This document shows, in pieces, positions 1-13,000 of a stretch of 64,000 bases of DNA. Within the stretch, counting starts at the first letter, position 1. Each line of letters begins with the position of its first letter. Source of the DNA: Eopsaltria australis (lineage: Eukaryota > Chordata > Aves > Passeriformes > Petroicidae). Location of the stretch: contig JAVTVJ010000371.1 of assembly GCA_034509425.1 (NCBI GenBank), positions 496,001-560,000 on the forward strand, in the 5' to 3' direction. A program made the position numbers and the translations under genes. The notes under the pieces were generated by a model. The model did not search any database. It worked only from the letters and a program-made list of their open reading frames with translations, and was not told the origin of the DNA.

Positions 1-3000
1 GAGATCTTAGAAGCAATATATACAAGTACAGCTGCTAACATGTCAGCGAAGAGCAGAGATGGTTGATACTCACATTTATATTCACAGCTTCCTATCTCCA
101 GGTTTACAGTAGCATCCTTGTCAGATGGGTTCAGATGTTGGTTTGGGGGCTGTTTTATTCTCAGTTCACTTGAGAGACAAAAACTTCAGATGTGAGGGAA
201 AATGTGTGAGTGACCCAGTGTTTGAAAACAAGTGGATTAAGTTCCCTGCTTAGAAAAAAATACTTCAAGATTGTTATTTTTTCCTGATTGTAACATTTTC
301 TCTTCTTCCCAAAGGCCTCACTGTCTCTTGCATTTCTCTGGGGTGCCTGATGTTACAAGTCCTGCCAGTGAAGGATTGCTCCCTTTGGAGTGGAGCACAG
401 ACCCTCCCAGGTAACCTTCTCTTCAGCAGCATCTTCCAAATGCCGTGCTCAGATCGGCTTTGATACTTGGAGAGCACAGAACTGTAAAACAGCCAACATG
501 GCTGTGTGACCTGCAGGAGTAATCTGTTTTCAGTAGTGGTCAATTAAATTCAAAGATTTTTTGGTTTTTTTTTTGAAAGGAAGGAAAGCCATAAATCAAA
601 CCTTGTTAATGGCCATAGGCTGTTTTGTCCTTAGTTTAATGCTGCCTTTAGTCAGTTAAACTGCCACTGCGGCTGTTGGCTAATTCGGCCTTTTAGGTCT
701 CCCATATCTCTGAGCTGTTTTGCTCAGCATGAAAGTGGGAAGTGTCCTATTTCTTCTTTTCAGGTGGCAAAAATAGTTGGAGCTACATACAATTTTAGCA
801 ATGTAAGTAACTAATTAAGCCTTTTCTGGTCAGGAAAAGGCTTGTGGTTTTTAGATTTCGAAAGAGCTTTTATTATTCTAACGATAAGGTTGACTTGACA
901 GAAGTCCTATTTTGTAAAAATAACTGGTAGATTTTGCTGGAGGAAGAAAATTATAATTTTATTTGGAGTTACCTATTTTTCCAAACAATGCTTTGATACC
1001 CCAGAAAAACAAAGATCTATTATATAAAATCAGCATATGTAAAATCACATACGACACTAAATACTTTACTATTTATTGAGAAGCACTGCTTCATCCAAAA
1101 CAGTCATTAATCTGATTAACTGTGTTTCTAAAAACATCCTTTGTTCATATAAACTCCATCCTTCTTCTTTGGACTTCTTAATAGCAGTCAGGTTTAAAAA
1201 TTTTCCACTTCAGTTGTAAGCGCCTTTTGCTCCATCATATATTATTGTGGAGAGTTCACTGGGTGGGTGAAGGAGAGAGGAAAAGAAATATTTCTCTGTT
1301 GAATTGACTCACCATAGGTCAGTAATTTTTGCCAGTTCATGTGCAGTGTTAGAAATATGGTGCAGGCAATGGTCATCTGTAAACCTAGAGGAAAATTCTT
1401 ATATCAAAAGACAAGAACAGTAGGGACTGCTTTAAGTTGTTTTTGGCAGCTCATTGGCAGCTATCCACCATAGAGGGCTGGCAGGTAATGCAGACGTTGC
1501 TAACTCATGTCATAACACATAAAATCAAAATATGGAGCATGAATGCAGAAAGATCAGTTCTTGACATGCATTTGCTCCCACAGGATACCAGGGTTTATGA
1601 CTGACTCCCTTGATGAAGCAAATCTCAGACCTGACTTAAATAACTGAGTAAATAAAAAACCTGGTTTTGAAGCACCTAAGTCAGTATGTGGCAGAATGTC
1701 TTTTCCCTGAGTGCACTGACTATGTGTGATGCTAATAGGTGGTTATTATCCTCAAAACCCTTCAGCTTTCCTTTTAAAGGAATGTTTGTTTCCCTTCCAG
1801 TGTGTGTGGTTAAAGGGTAAACCTACAAGTTCAAAAGCAAGTAAAAGGAAACTCTGAATATATTTGCATGGCATATAATGATTTTCAGTGAGTTCTGAGG
1901 ATTAAGGATGGCTACCTACCCTTACAGATTTTGACAGATACATGTGAAAAATAATCTGTTAAGTGTTTGCTCTTAGTGAACCAGATGATTGCCTGCAGTC
2001 TTCTCCAGCTGTGCTGGTAATGCCACTTGTTAGAGCGTGAGTCAGAACACAGGCTTACTTTTTTCAGATAAAAACAAAGAAGATGCATGTCACTATTTGT
2101 CCTCTCTATGAACATGACACACTCTATGTCAAACCCCAGTAGTTATCCTACAGCTGTTTGCAGACACTTCAGCTGTTGTGTTTTTACACTACAGTTTATC
2201 CCGTCCTTACAGCTCCAGGAGAAGAGCAGGGAACACAGATGCCTAAATAGCTGGGAGCACCTATTTGGATGGCTCCTCTCTCTATGTGAGGCCACAGAAT
2301 TATGAGTTTCATGGGTCTTCAGAGATTTTGAAGATGAATCATTAGCATGAATTCTAAGAGACACACCAATCCAGCTGGGTTCATTACTGGGTAGGTATCT
2401 ATGTGTTAGGCTTTTGGTCTTCTCTGTCTGCCAAACCCCAGCTCTCTTGAAGTTAGTCATATAAAATTCCAGTTGATTTTCAACAAAACCAGGGGTTTCT
2501 ATACTGACTTTAATTAGTATTTATTTGGGTGACAGCGGAAATAAGGACCTAGAAGCCTCATTAGTCTAGTTGCACAAGAACTTAAAAAATTAGAAGAGTA
2601 GGAGAGTTACCTCTCCTTTATGAATCAGCATGGGTTTCAGGCATTTTTAGTAGCCTCAGGAAAGTCGCAGCCTCTTAAGTGGCTATGCAAAAGTGTGTGT
2701 CACAGTACCATCAATGCAGTTGCCAAAACGTGAGTCCTGGAAGCCAGGAAATGATAAGGGTTGTTCAAGGTTTACTCTCTTCTCTAGCTAAATCAACTCT
2801 TTTTTCCATGCAGCAGCTCTTCTCGGAAAGATTTTCTCATCAAGTGCTAGCTTAGTTTCTCATAAGAACCTTGTTTGAGCTTGAGTTTCATATTTATCAT
2901 ATACTCTTTGTTCTACTCTTGACAAAATGGAAAAAAGTGTGCTTTTCAGGTCTCACTCTTGTTTATATCCTCTTGATTTTTCCAAAGCTGCCTTCTTTCT

Positions 3001-5175
3001 TCTGGTGAGATATCTGGAAAAGTTTTTCAGTTACTTGAATGTGTTCCTAAGTGGTTGGAAGTACCATGTTCTTTGACTAGATTTCACATCTGATGTCTTT
3101 TATAGAGCTGAGGTTTTGGACATGCCACTGCACTTTTCAGTACATTTGTTGCCCTCTCTTTTCCTCTCAGCACCCTTCTATCCATAATGTCCTGGCTGGT
3201 TACCAGGAGAGCAGAAGTTTTTGTACATAAATGTGTTTCTTGAAAGCTGCCAAGCTTCTACTCTTGCTTGCAACATCTTTTAGGTGATTCTACCCATGGT
3301 GGGTAACTCCCACAGGTTCAAACACAGGCAAAAGCAAACATGCACCTCTCTTTTCTCTATCTATCTTTTTTTTTAATCTTCTTTTCTGTAATGGCTTGCA
3401 TGTTTTCTCTGTGTGAGGCATAGGTAGAAGCTTCTGTGGTTCCCAGAGGAGGGGGGATGAGCAGGGGCTGACAGGGGAAATGGTGGTTGTGGTCATACAG
3501 TTGTTCAGGCAGTGCAGAGGGAGGTCACATGAGCGGTCAAGTCAGGTGCACAGTACTATCTACGGCAAACATTTGTGCTCTTTGCATTTAAAGTCTGATT
3601 TTTTAGACATTTTGTGAGACAGTTTTAAAGATACACTGAAAATCTGGATGGATTTTAAAACCGCTTACCAAGTTTCATTCTCTGAGCAGATGCCACACAG
3701 TTTCACAGTCTGGGTTTTTTTGCCTCAGATTGAGGGTTAAAGAAAGGGCATCTTTTGAGAAACAGCTGTTCTTTTATATTCATATTAACCAGTTTTATCA
3801 GTGTAGAAAGAAAGAGGGCATCAGATCCTGGGGATCCATTGTACAGTAAAAGACAGAGGGTTGTTTGGGTTTTTTTTTTCAGAACTGACTGATAACTTTT
3901 GGATGTATCCAGTTATTTTCTGATATTATTGAATCCACTTCACTATTGAAGGATCTGCTGTTTAGAAAGTAAGTATTCAAATTTTCTGGATATCAGTGCT
4001 TTGCAAAGGGTCTGAATACAAATACACAAGAAAGCTTCTGAATTCACCTTGTGGGAAGCATTTTCTTTGAGACAGGATTCCCACCTTACCTTCCCTGTGA
4101 CCTATTCTAGTCCCCAAGGCAGCAAAATGCAGTCCAAATTTCAAGAGAAACATTTGCCTTTTCTTTTTTGAGTTCTTTTGCTGAGATGCCTCTTGTAAAA
4201 TCCCCTCTATTCTATAAAATGTGCAAAGTAAGTAGCAGAGGATGAATGTTTACTGACTAGACTTAGTGGGAGATTCTGACTAAGAATGTGGTCGCTTATT
4301 AATAATGAATAATGAAACTGTTTTGAAGTTTGAAAATACATATTTTGGTCACAATGCATTATTTAGATGATTGATAGTGTTAATGTTGTGTGCTCTCAAA
4401 CCATAACAAGTGGCCTCAATTTCCAAAGCCGCTGCAATCTGTAACAGAAACATAGGTGAGGTGAATTGGGAAAAAAACCTCACATTTCAACTAATACTTT
4501 GAAAAAAGTATTACACAACACAAGCAGCCTGGCCTTTGGCAGGAATTTTTTACCAGCTCAGAGGTGGAGGACTGCCTTTCTTCTTGAAGGCTGTTAGTTT
4601 CCAATCCACTTGCTTTCTCATCTCCCATATTTTGCTTTCTTTTACTTCATTATGAACTCAGGTCTTAGCCGCCCAGATGTTTGGGGCCAAAGCCCCTATG
4701 TCATTTAGTGAGACTGGACTATTCCAAAACCTCCTGTCACTTGCAGCAAGACTGCAGCAGCATCCTGCATCTGCAAAATGAGCAGCTGCTTGGCTTATTA
4801 TTGAGACCTAGAGTGCACTATTTCAGGCTTTTTGGTATAATATTAAGATGTTAGATGAGATAACACGGGCCCTTGCTGGTTTACTGTGAGTTCCCAGCCA
4901 CCTGTGTGTGACATTTGGTAGCATTGTAATTACTTCTGAGGCCATTTAATGCAATGCCAGTGCATGTTTCCATCAGTTGTGGATTTAGGTAGCTCTTTCT
5001 TTGTTCCTGTTCATGAACTGATCTCCTTTTCTCTGACAATATGCAGAATGCTGACATATTTGGTGAACAGCCTGAGGTGATGGATTTTCCATTGCAGGAT
5101 TGTTGTCACTGCTTTCTGTCCTTCATTCCCCATGAAATGTGCTCCTTAACTGGCTGAAGCCTTTTAAGCAAGAGA
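1..5175. other. Intergenic DNA, no gene recognised
   Basis: Open frames here are short, lack family motifs and mostly lack ATG starts. The DNA is A/T-rich with short homopolymer runs. By synteny with mammals this flank should lie between GPR15 and CPOX, but no CPOX exon is seen. Confidence 0.6.
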
Positions 5176-5236
5176 AGAGTCATAGAATCATTTAGACTGG
5201 GAAAGACCTTTAAGGGCGTTGAGCCCAAGTGTTTCA
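5176..5236 (-). mobile_element. Short CR1 LINE 3'-end remnant
   Basis: The block beginning 'catagaatcatttagactgg' and running on through 'gaaagacctttaa' matches the reverse complement of the conserved CR1 3' terminus, which normally ends in repeats of a 'gattctatga' type. Only about 60 bp remain, so it is an old, heavily truncated copy. It is identified by eye. Confidence 0.7.
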
Positions 5237-5353
5237 GTTGGAAATTTTGGGACATGTAATGATTTGTGCTCACAGCTTGCAAATCTACTCACAATTTCCT
5301 GCTGTCCTCATGAATATAAGTGATCCTACAGGGATAACAAATTAGTATTCCAG

Positions 5354-5376
5354 CAGTAACAGTGTAACTGTTACTG
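5354..5376. repeat. Perfect 10-bp inverted repeat, 3-bp loop
   Basis: The left arm cagtaacagt (5354-5363) and right arm actgttactg (5367-5376) are exact reverse complements separated by gta. No function is assigned. Confidence 0.8.
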
Positions 5377-6970
5377 TCCCCATCCATGAGCTGACATCTC
5401 TTTGTACAGGATGCCCTGCAAGCACCTGAGAAATAAAACCCAACCTTCTTTTGTCAACAACCTTACTGCTCCTGTGTAGCAGTCAACAAATGTATCATTG
5501 CAACATTTTGCAATGTCAGGAAATGTTCTTTTCGTAGTTCACCCTATTGCAAACCTGAGGCACAGATGTGCTGAGAGGGGCTCTTCAATCCACCAGTCTG
5601 AAGGAGCCAGGACAAGAAGCTGCAGATGAAATCTGGATGCATCTAAGTCAGTGGAAGTTTCCTCTTGGCTTCCAAGAGCCAATCTTCACTGCAATCCTTG
5701 TGGAGGGTCAGTGACTACACCACTTTTCTTGTTTTGAGGGCAGCAAGTTTGCCCTGCTTATTCTGAGGCTGAAGCAATTCCGTGTGTGGCTTTCCCCTCG
5801 GCCCTCTGCAACTCCAAGTTCCATTTAGCTGTGCTGCAGTTGTCAGTGTTAGCACATCTGCTGCTGAAATTAGGGTTGCAAAAATTTTTTTGCCTATTGA
5901 AGCAAGCATCAGGCCTGGGTACAATTTTTCTTTGTGTTGAGATTAAATACTTTATTTCTGAAAAATACCAATTCATTCAAGCCAAAATGGAGACCAAGAG
6001 ATGCATTTAACAGGATCCTGATTTTTATCAAGAAGCAAAGGCACTTCAACTTTGTTTGTGTACACCTCAGGAAAGAGCACCAACCTCTAGATTGTTGGGG
6101 GTGGTACTGGTGGTGTAGTTGTTCTCATTAAAAACCTCAAAAGGTCCTGATTTAATTCTAAGGCAATATAAAAGCATCTCTGAAATAATGAAAAGGCTTT
6201 TAGGATGGGCAGATGAATGTTCCCATCCCGGCTCACTGACAGATTTTCTAGTAATGCTTTGCTACTTTTTCATGACAATGAAAGCAGAAGTTAGATTACA
6301 AAAAGTCAGACCATATTTCTTAGCTGCAGCCATACTTGATTTATTTTAAAATAATAAATGTTGTGGGGAAAAAAAGCCCAGTCCAAATTACTTGCCAAGG
6401 TCTATGGCAGGTGTCATATCAGAATTGCCCTATTTCCATTTTACATAGCAAACCAATTTACTGCATTAAATTGTTTTAGCATAGACAAAAAGGCATCCTG
6501 TTACATTACTCAAGTCTACCACATTAAATACTTTCAATCACAATAACTTTGGTATCATCCTAAGATACGTTAGTGCCAACGAATAAATAATAAATGTTAA
6601 CACGGAATAGTAAAATTCCTAAAGTAAAGCGGTTCAAGCATAGGTTGACTTCTCTTTGAAAACAAAAACAAATTAAAATAATGTTTACCATGTCATGAAA
6701 ATGTCAAATGACCTGCAGTTCACAGGAAAATAACATAAACTCATTTGGATAAAAGTCTGAAGAATCTGACGAGTTTTTCTTTGCTGAGTTAGTTGTCTCT
6801 TGTATATTTTATTTCTTTTCTCATGTGGAGCATTTGCTATGGCAATTATTCATGATTCTCCTCAAGCCTGACCATATTTATTAAGTTTATTTGTTATTTT
6901 CCAGAAACTAAAGCTTTAGGCATGAGATCTTTGTGGAGTTCCTTAGTAATTTTTCCAATTTGAAGTACTT

Positions 6971-6990
6971 AAAAGAAAGAAAGAAAGAAA
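6971..6990. repeat. (AAAG)n short tandem repeat
   Basis: Five AAAG units in a row are visible. It is a simple microsatellite. Confidence 0.85.
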
Positions 6991-7040
6991 CCTGCAGCCC
7001 TAACTGGAATTGTTTAAAGTTTTGTAAAGATTTGATGTAT

Positions 7041-7064
7041 TCCAAAGTACTGTAGTACTTTGGA
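7041..7064. repeat. Perfect 11-bp palindrome, 2-bp spacer
   Basis: The arms tccaaagtact (7041-7051) and agtactttgga (7054-7064) are exact reverse complements around a gt spacer. It is non-coding and could be a protein-binding dyad or chance. Confidence 0.8.
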
Positions 7065-8391
7065 CAGGGACTGAGGAAATAATAAACCAGTCTGACTTAC
7101 TGATGTTTTCTGTAATAAAAATCATATCTTAATTGAAATGCTAATCTTAAGCATATTTTCTAAAGAAAAGGGTCTCTTGTTATACACTTGTAAAGGCAGA
7201 AAGAAGTTAAGAGATTGAGAAGAGACAGCAGTTTCTGAGGGTCACTGCAAATAAATTTAAAACTTTTTAACTTTAAAATTGGAACTGACATTGGTCTCAT
7301 TCTCAAACACTGGCAGGTCTGGGAACATTTGATGCTCTTCATGCAATTGCAAGTCTTAAAAAGGAGTTTGACAGTTAGGTGGGGGTGGGAGGCAAAGTCT
7401 GTCATGTGGTGGAAGAAAACCAAAATCTTTTATAGAGGAAGTGAGGGAGAAAATAAACACATGCAGCGGAGGGAGGGGAGAGCAAAAAGCTTGTGTGTGT
7501 CCCTGTGATACCCCCCTTGCAGCCCAGGTGTGTTTCCCAGTATCCTACTGTGTGCCAGAGATCACTCTGCCACCAGCAGCTACTGAAACACTTCTGCCTC
7601 CCCTGAGCCTGCAGGGCCAGCTCTCCATCTGCTCTGCTGGCCAGCAGGTCCAGTGTGGAACTGGCTGGGGAGCTGGGCAAGATGTGCATGCCTTGGTTTC
7701 TGGGCTTGTGCTGCTCCTGTGTGAAGTCTGCTTTTGTTTCTCTGCGAACATTTAATAACTGTTCAACAAGGTTTGATATAAAATGCAAATATCAGGATTT
7801 ATTTGTAACACTCAAAAGAGTTATTCCCATTCACAGATGTTTAGAAAATACAGAGGTGTGAAAAGAAAAGCCACAGTGAATGTACACATGCTGCAGTTAC
7901 ATCAGAGGGATACCACTTCCATCGTCCAGCCTACAGGGTTTTTTCTCTGCTGCCCAGACAGTAGTCAGGACTTCAGGCTTTGCTAATTTCTATTTTTCAT
8001 GAGCTGTGTTAGCTGATATAACTGTCTTCCCTTTGAAGCCTTTTAGCAGTTTTACATGTGTGTAACTATTCACTCTAGAACTCACTGTGTCCTCTTCCTT
8101 TGTAGAAGGCAGTGCCTCTTTAGTTGTGACTCAAGCAGTCAAAAATTGTGTTAAGTCCTCAAAAAAGTCTTAAAAAGCACAAGTGTGCTTTTGTTGGTTT
8201 TCTTTTCTTTAAGAGAAAGGTTAAATGCAAGGTTTTGCTTATCTCCTTGTTTCTCTGCCTTCAAGTTCTGTTTTTTCTGAAATCCGAGGGGCTAAACACT
8301 TTAATTGTTACAATTTAAACTAAAGATTTAATGCTGTAATAAGAAGCTAAGACTTAAAATGCTCAAGTTATGAGAACTGGTAACACACAAA

Positions 8392-8397
8392 TTTATT
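8392..8397 (-). terminator. Candidate polyadenylation signal for GPR15
   Basis: TTTATT on the plus strand reads AATAAA on the minus strand, about 0.5 kb beyond the GPR15 stop codon. A second AATAAA on the same strand lies at 7798-7803. Which one is used cannot be told from sequence. Confidence 0.4.
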
Positions 8398-8893
8398 GAA
8401 ATATTAGATTTCTAAGTTCTGAAAACCTCCAAAAACCCAGAATTGATCAGGTTGGTTTGAGGACATTGTGAATTATTTGTGGGCAAGCTAGGAACCAAAA
8501 AGAAACACTCAGGTTGGTTTTCCTGCACAGAACCAAAACCTACATAAACATAAGTTCAAAGCTTGTCTTGGAGAGGCCTTGACTGAATCACATGCTTCTT
8601 TTCTGTCATTTGTAGCACTTGTACTGGGGTTCCAGCATAAGCATTTGTAGCTTAGTATTTCTTGGTATGATGGTTCACATTTACATCATGCATTGTCACA
8701 GCAATCATTGTGAAGTAATTCTGTGGTTAAGGTTTCTTATTCCATTTATCTGCATTTAAAAGGAAGCAGCATCCCTCCCACCTGAAGTGCTGGCTGCATT
8801 ACAATTGTACCTGTCTCTGATGCTCATTTCTCTTTTTCTTTCCCTGCCATCCTGGGGGGGAGAAGTTCCTTCCTCCACAGTCCCAGCTCGCAC

Positions 8894-9976
8894 TCAGAGG
8901 GACACAGAGTGCTTCCTCTTCCTGGCAGCATACTCCTCTGCCACAAAATTGGATAAGGAATGGCTCAGGTGGGTGTCTAGGGTGTCAGAGTTGTTGCTGC
9001 TGATTTTCACCCATGGGCACAGGCACTGGAGCATGGCTCTGCGGATGTAGTTGTCAAAGCAAAAGTAAATGAAAGGGTTGGCACAGCTGTTGGCAAAAGC
9101 GAAAGGGCTGCTCACCTTTATGCCCAGCTGGGCAACCGTGCCAGAAAAGCAGTCAGGCTCCTTTAGGAGTCGCAGAAGGATGGCCATAAGCCTGAAAAGG
9201 TTGTATGGAACCCAGGAGACAACAAAAGCTGCCACCACAATGAAGACGACCTTGATGGATTTTCTCAGTTTCTTATCACGTTTCCCAGCCTTCTGATAGT
9301 GCACACAGAGCCTCTTGGTGATGGAGCAGTAAAAGGTTAAGATACTCAACAGTGGGAAGAAGAAGGCCAGGATTAAAAGCGTCAGGGATATGATCGGTTT
9401 GACTTCTGTCATGGCGTTGTCTGTGCAGTAAGTCTTTCCATATTGCTGCTTCAGCTCTCTGGACAGAAGGGTTGGTATCCCAAAGAGGCAGGATACCAAC
9501 CAGACAGAGATGCAAACTGCTGTGGAGTAGAACCTTGTCCTGATCCGTCGTGCGAAAGAGAGGTGCATGATAGCGATGTAGCGGTCAGCACTCATCCAGG
9601 TGAGGAGCAGGATGCTGCAGTACATGTTCACTGAGATGACATAGGAGCTGGCTTTACAGAGGAAAGATCCTACCCTCCAGCTCTTGTCCGACACCTCCAC
9701 GTCCACCCAGAATGGCAGCGTGATGAGGAAGATGAAGTCAGACGCAGCGAGGTTGATGATAAAGATGTCAATCAGCCTCCGGACCCGTCGCTTGAAGACC
9801 AAGGCTGCAATCAGGATTGAGTTGCCGACAATGCCCACCAGGAACACGGCAGTGTAAAGGATAGGGAGGAAAGTAGACATATGTTGCAGGTGCTGGTACT
9901 CGCACTGGTCATCATAGTAGTAGTAGTCATAGTTGAAGGTGACTGTAGCCACGGATGACAGCTGGGGGAGTTCCAT
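8894..9976 (-). CDS. GPR15: G protein-coupled receptor 15
   Basis: Class A, chemokine-receptor-like seven-helix receptor in the plasma membrane. In mammals GPR15 guides T-cell homing to gut and skin in response to the peptide GPR15L. The intronless frame gives 360 residues from the ATG at 9976, the same length as human GPR15. Visible features are a tyrosine-rich N-terminus (residues 16-21, likely sulfated), NLAASD in helix 2, C107 and C184 for the extracellular disulfide, DRY at 131-133, and NPFIY at 300-304. C25 and C276 could form a second bridge. The C-terminal RKRKHSVSL resembles the basic/serine tail that binds 14-3-3 proteins in human GPR15. In-frame ATGs at 9997 and 10051 would add 7 or 25 residues. 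I prefer 9976 for its length match and its G at -3 and +4. It is divergent to CLDND1, as I recall for mammals. Confidence 0.95.
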   Translation of the reverse strand: MELPQLSSVATVTFNYDYYYYDDQCEYQHLQHMSTFLPILYTAVFLVGIVGNSILIAALVFKRRVRRLIDIFIINLAASDFIFLITLPFWVDVEVSDKSWRVGSFLCKASSYVISVNMYCSILLLTWMSADRYIAIMHLSFARRIRTRFYSTAVCISVWLVSCLFGIPTLLSRELKQQYGKTYCTDNAMTEVKPIISLTLLILAFFFPLLSILTFYCSITKRLCVHYQKAGKRDKKLRKSIKVVFIVVAAFVVSWVPYNLFRLMAILLRLLKEPDCFSGTVAQLGIKVSSPFAFANSCANPFIYFCFDNYIRRAMLQCLCPWVKISSNNSDTLDTHLSHSLSNFVAEEYAARKRKHSVSL

Positions 9977-10051
9977 TTCTGGCCCAGCTGTCCCCATCCT
10001 CTCTCTGAGGGAGGCTCTGAGCTTCCCCTGCCCTTCCTTCTCTAAAAACAT

Positions 10052-13000
10052 TTTATCTGTGAGTGGGGAGGAGAGGGAGAGGGGGGAGGAGGAAAGTGGT
10101 GGTTTGTGGGGAGGTAATTCGTTCTGTTAACAAACAGCATATCAACGTATCAGCGATCAGTCAAAACGCAGTCTTCAGAATAAATGCATGGGGCTTTTAT
10201 AAAAATTAGGTTTAATTTTACTGATTCTATCTCCATTTTGCATTTTCCGGCTTCAGGTTTAGCTTTTCTTTCGGGTGGAGGGAAGGTAGTTTTTGAGATT
10301 CTGAACCGTTTTTTTTAGAAAAGTACATTGGTAGTTTGAAGAAATTTGAGATTGTACCAGCTCATAAGAAGCCTGAGAACAGTGAATTCAGGTTCCCCAA
10401 CCTTTATCTACATTCAAAATATTTTGCATAAATTGCTTGTCAGGGCAAGTTTGACTTTTCTGAGGCTTGGAGGTTTTTACTTTACTTGTGTGTTTATGAT
10501 TGTTCTCCTCTGTTTGAAAGTAATTTTCTCATATTAATATATATAGGGAGAAACATTTAAAACTACTGTGTCCATTGTGCCCTGTAGCAGGTTGTTCTTT
10601 ATCAGTGCCAGGTTCTTGGTTGCCCTGCCAGTGCCCCCTTCCTGCCCTGCAGCCTTGCAAATTCCCCTAGACCTGGACTCTCCACACCCAACTTTAGGAA
10701 TGTATTAGAAACTTCAAGAACAGTTTTCCAGTGTGTCATATATTCTTCTGCCATTTGAAACTTGACTTGATGCTCCCATCCCACACACAGGCTCCCTTAT
10801 CAGCCACAGTCCTGGACTCCAGAGCAGTGGTTTGTTCCTTCTCCTTGTGGCTGCACAGCTTGCATGGCTCTTGAGCTGTTCTTGTATACAGCACTCACTT
10901 CTCTTAACGAGCTCTGATTTCCTTCATCTTTCATTTGCAATATCAGTATTGCTCTGTGACTTACCTTACAGACAGCCCCTTTTAGCATTGCATAAATCAA
11001 ATGGAAATTCTCATTTTCAATTACAGCTTTGTCAGTGCATACTAATTTGAAATCTGCACTATTGGTCTTCATCATCCTTCCTCTCTTCTAAAAATAAATT
11101 AATTTTCTCCTTCCTCTCCCTCCCACCAGCGTGTTCACAGACCAGGTGTGCCTCCAGGATTCTCAAAGCTCTGAGGAAAATGCCTCCTGGTGTGTGCTCC
11201 ATCCCTGGGCAGACAGATTGCATCTCTATGTGTCTCCATATGCAAAGAGCAAATCCAAATTGCAGGCACAGTGAGTTGGTTCCTCCAGTGCACTCTGGAT
11301 GCACTCAGATTCATTCACCCAGTGCTCAGGTTATGTGCTTCTGTGCAGCAGGTGCCTGGTAGACTTCTAGGCACCTGGAAAAGCAGAAGCTGCTGTAAAA
11401 TTGGCCGCTGGATGGAAGGGTATTTAGGTGGGCTCATGCAGACGTGCTGATATCTAATAAGCACCCACTTATACACAGATGCCTTCCTATCTGTAGGGCA
11501 CTAGTGGACTCCAGCTGACTGTTTTCATGGAATGTGTAGGCATTTACTTAGTGAGTGTAATTCAGCCATCACAAACTCTGAAAAAGGATCAAGGTGTATA
11601 AAAACACCCTGGCCAAGATTATTGATTTTTATGCCACAGATGTAAATGTGAATCTGTAAGGAATAACAGGCTAAAAATCATCTTCCTGCCATCTCAAAGT
11701 GGGTGTAAGCATTCACCCTAGAAATCACTATGTCGTCTTCTAAGTAGGAGGCAGTGACTCTGTTTAGTTCACTCATGAATCAGAGTAAAAAAAACTTTCC
11801 ACAGATTTGTAAAATGCCTTGTTGTTATTCTAGGAATAATCTCCTGCACCTGATAGCCTAAACACAATTCTTATTTTCAATGAAATGAAAAATTCTCTTC
11901 TGTGGTGATGAAAGTGAATAGGTACTATTGCTGCAAGTCTTTTCCTTTATGAGAGACTTGTCAGTGGTCAGTTACAGTATGGATTTGTGTGCCAGCTTAT
12001 TTCTTCCCTGGCAAAGCTGGGAGAAGGAAGCACAGAACCAACTCCTAAAACTCGTAAAAACAGCTTGCATTGAGGACATTGCAATTTGTGTGCAAGAGAC
12101 ATCAAGTGTAAATCTACAAGAAAACATAGGCTAAAAATCATCCTCTCACCATCTGAAGAGTACAAAGAACATACTGAGTTTTCAGCCAAGACTTGTATAA
12201 AAGTGCCCAAGTAGCTTATAGGTTACAAAAATTATGTTTAATGATTTCAGTGCAGATATGAGTTTTGTGTGATCTTGCTAACTGCTGCTTCAAGGAATGT
12301 GTTTTAGTTTTGTTGGTTGTTTTCTTTTTTTCTGAGAAGCACTGGGAAATAGAGGCATTCTCTTTCCATCAGTAGTAGAGCAGGAGACCAGCTGAACCCT
12401 ACAGTCAATTCTACACTAGTTCTGCCTCTCTTGCAAAGGTGGATCTAGCTGATATTTTACTCTGCAGTTAGAAAATAACAGCTTACAAGCAGTTACAAGC
12501 TTTGGAAATCAGACACAAACTTCTCTTCCCTCCCTGGCACACTACTTCATACTCCTTGAAATTCACTCCTTCCCTCTCCATCTCAGAGCAAACAAAAAAG
12601 CGAGTAACTTTAAAAAGCTTAAAGGCATCATTAAGATAAGTTTATGTCTGCATATTCCTGTGTTTGTGGTTCCTCAGTATGTTGTCTCCCATTAGGTTAA
12701 TAGCCTTACTCACTAAAATGAAAAATTAAATAGTAAACCTTTTCCAACAGAGACCAACTCTGCTCTACTGAATTTGCTCTGTATTCCTTGAAAGCTCTAA
12801 GCAGACTTAGGGATGTGACTGCATGTTGCCATGTTCCACATATGACACTTCCCTTTCTGGGCAGATTTGCAATGATAATCTAAAGCATTGCCCTGAATAA
12901 TAAAGTGATCTGTAATTATCTGAGTGGAGCAGCAGCAAGCACATTTGTCAGTAGTCTAGGGTGTTTTCATGTGATAGTGATTCACTCAGGGCATCATGTA

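Larger units (their letters stand above)
5237..8391. other. Intergenic DNA downstream of GPR15
   Basis: No exon is supported. The stretch holds two short perfect inverted repeats (5354-5376 and 7041-7064) and an (AAAG)n run at 6971-6990. The 104-residue open frame at 7441-7755 shows no recognisable domain. Confidence 0.55.
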
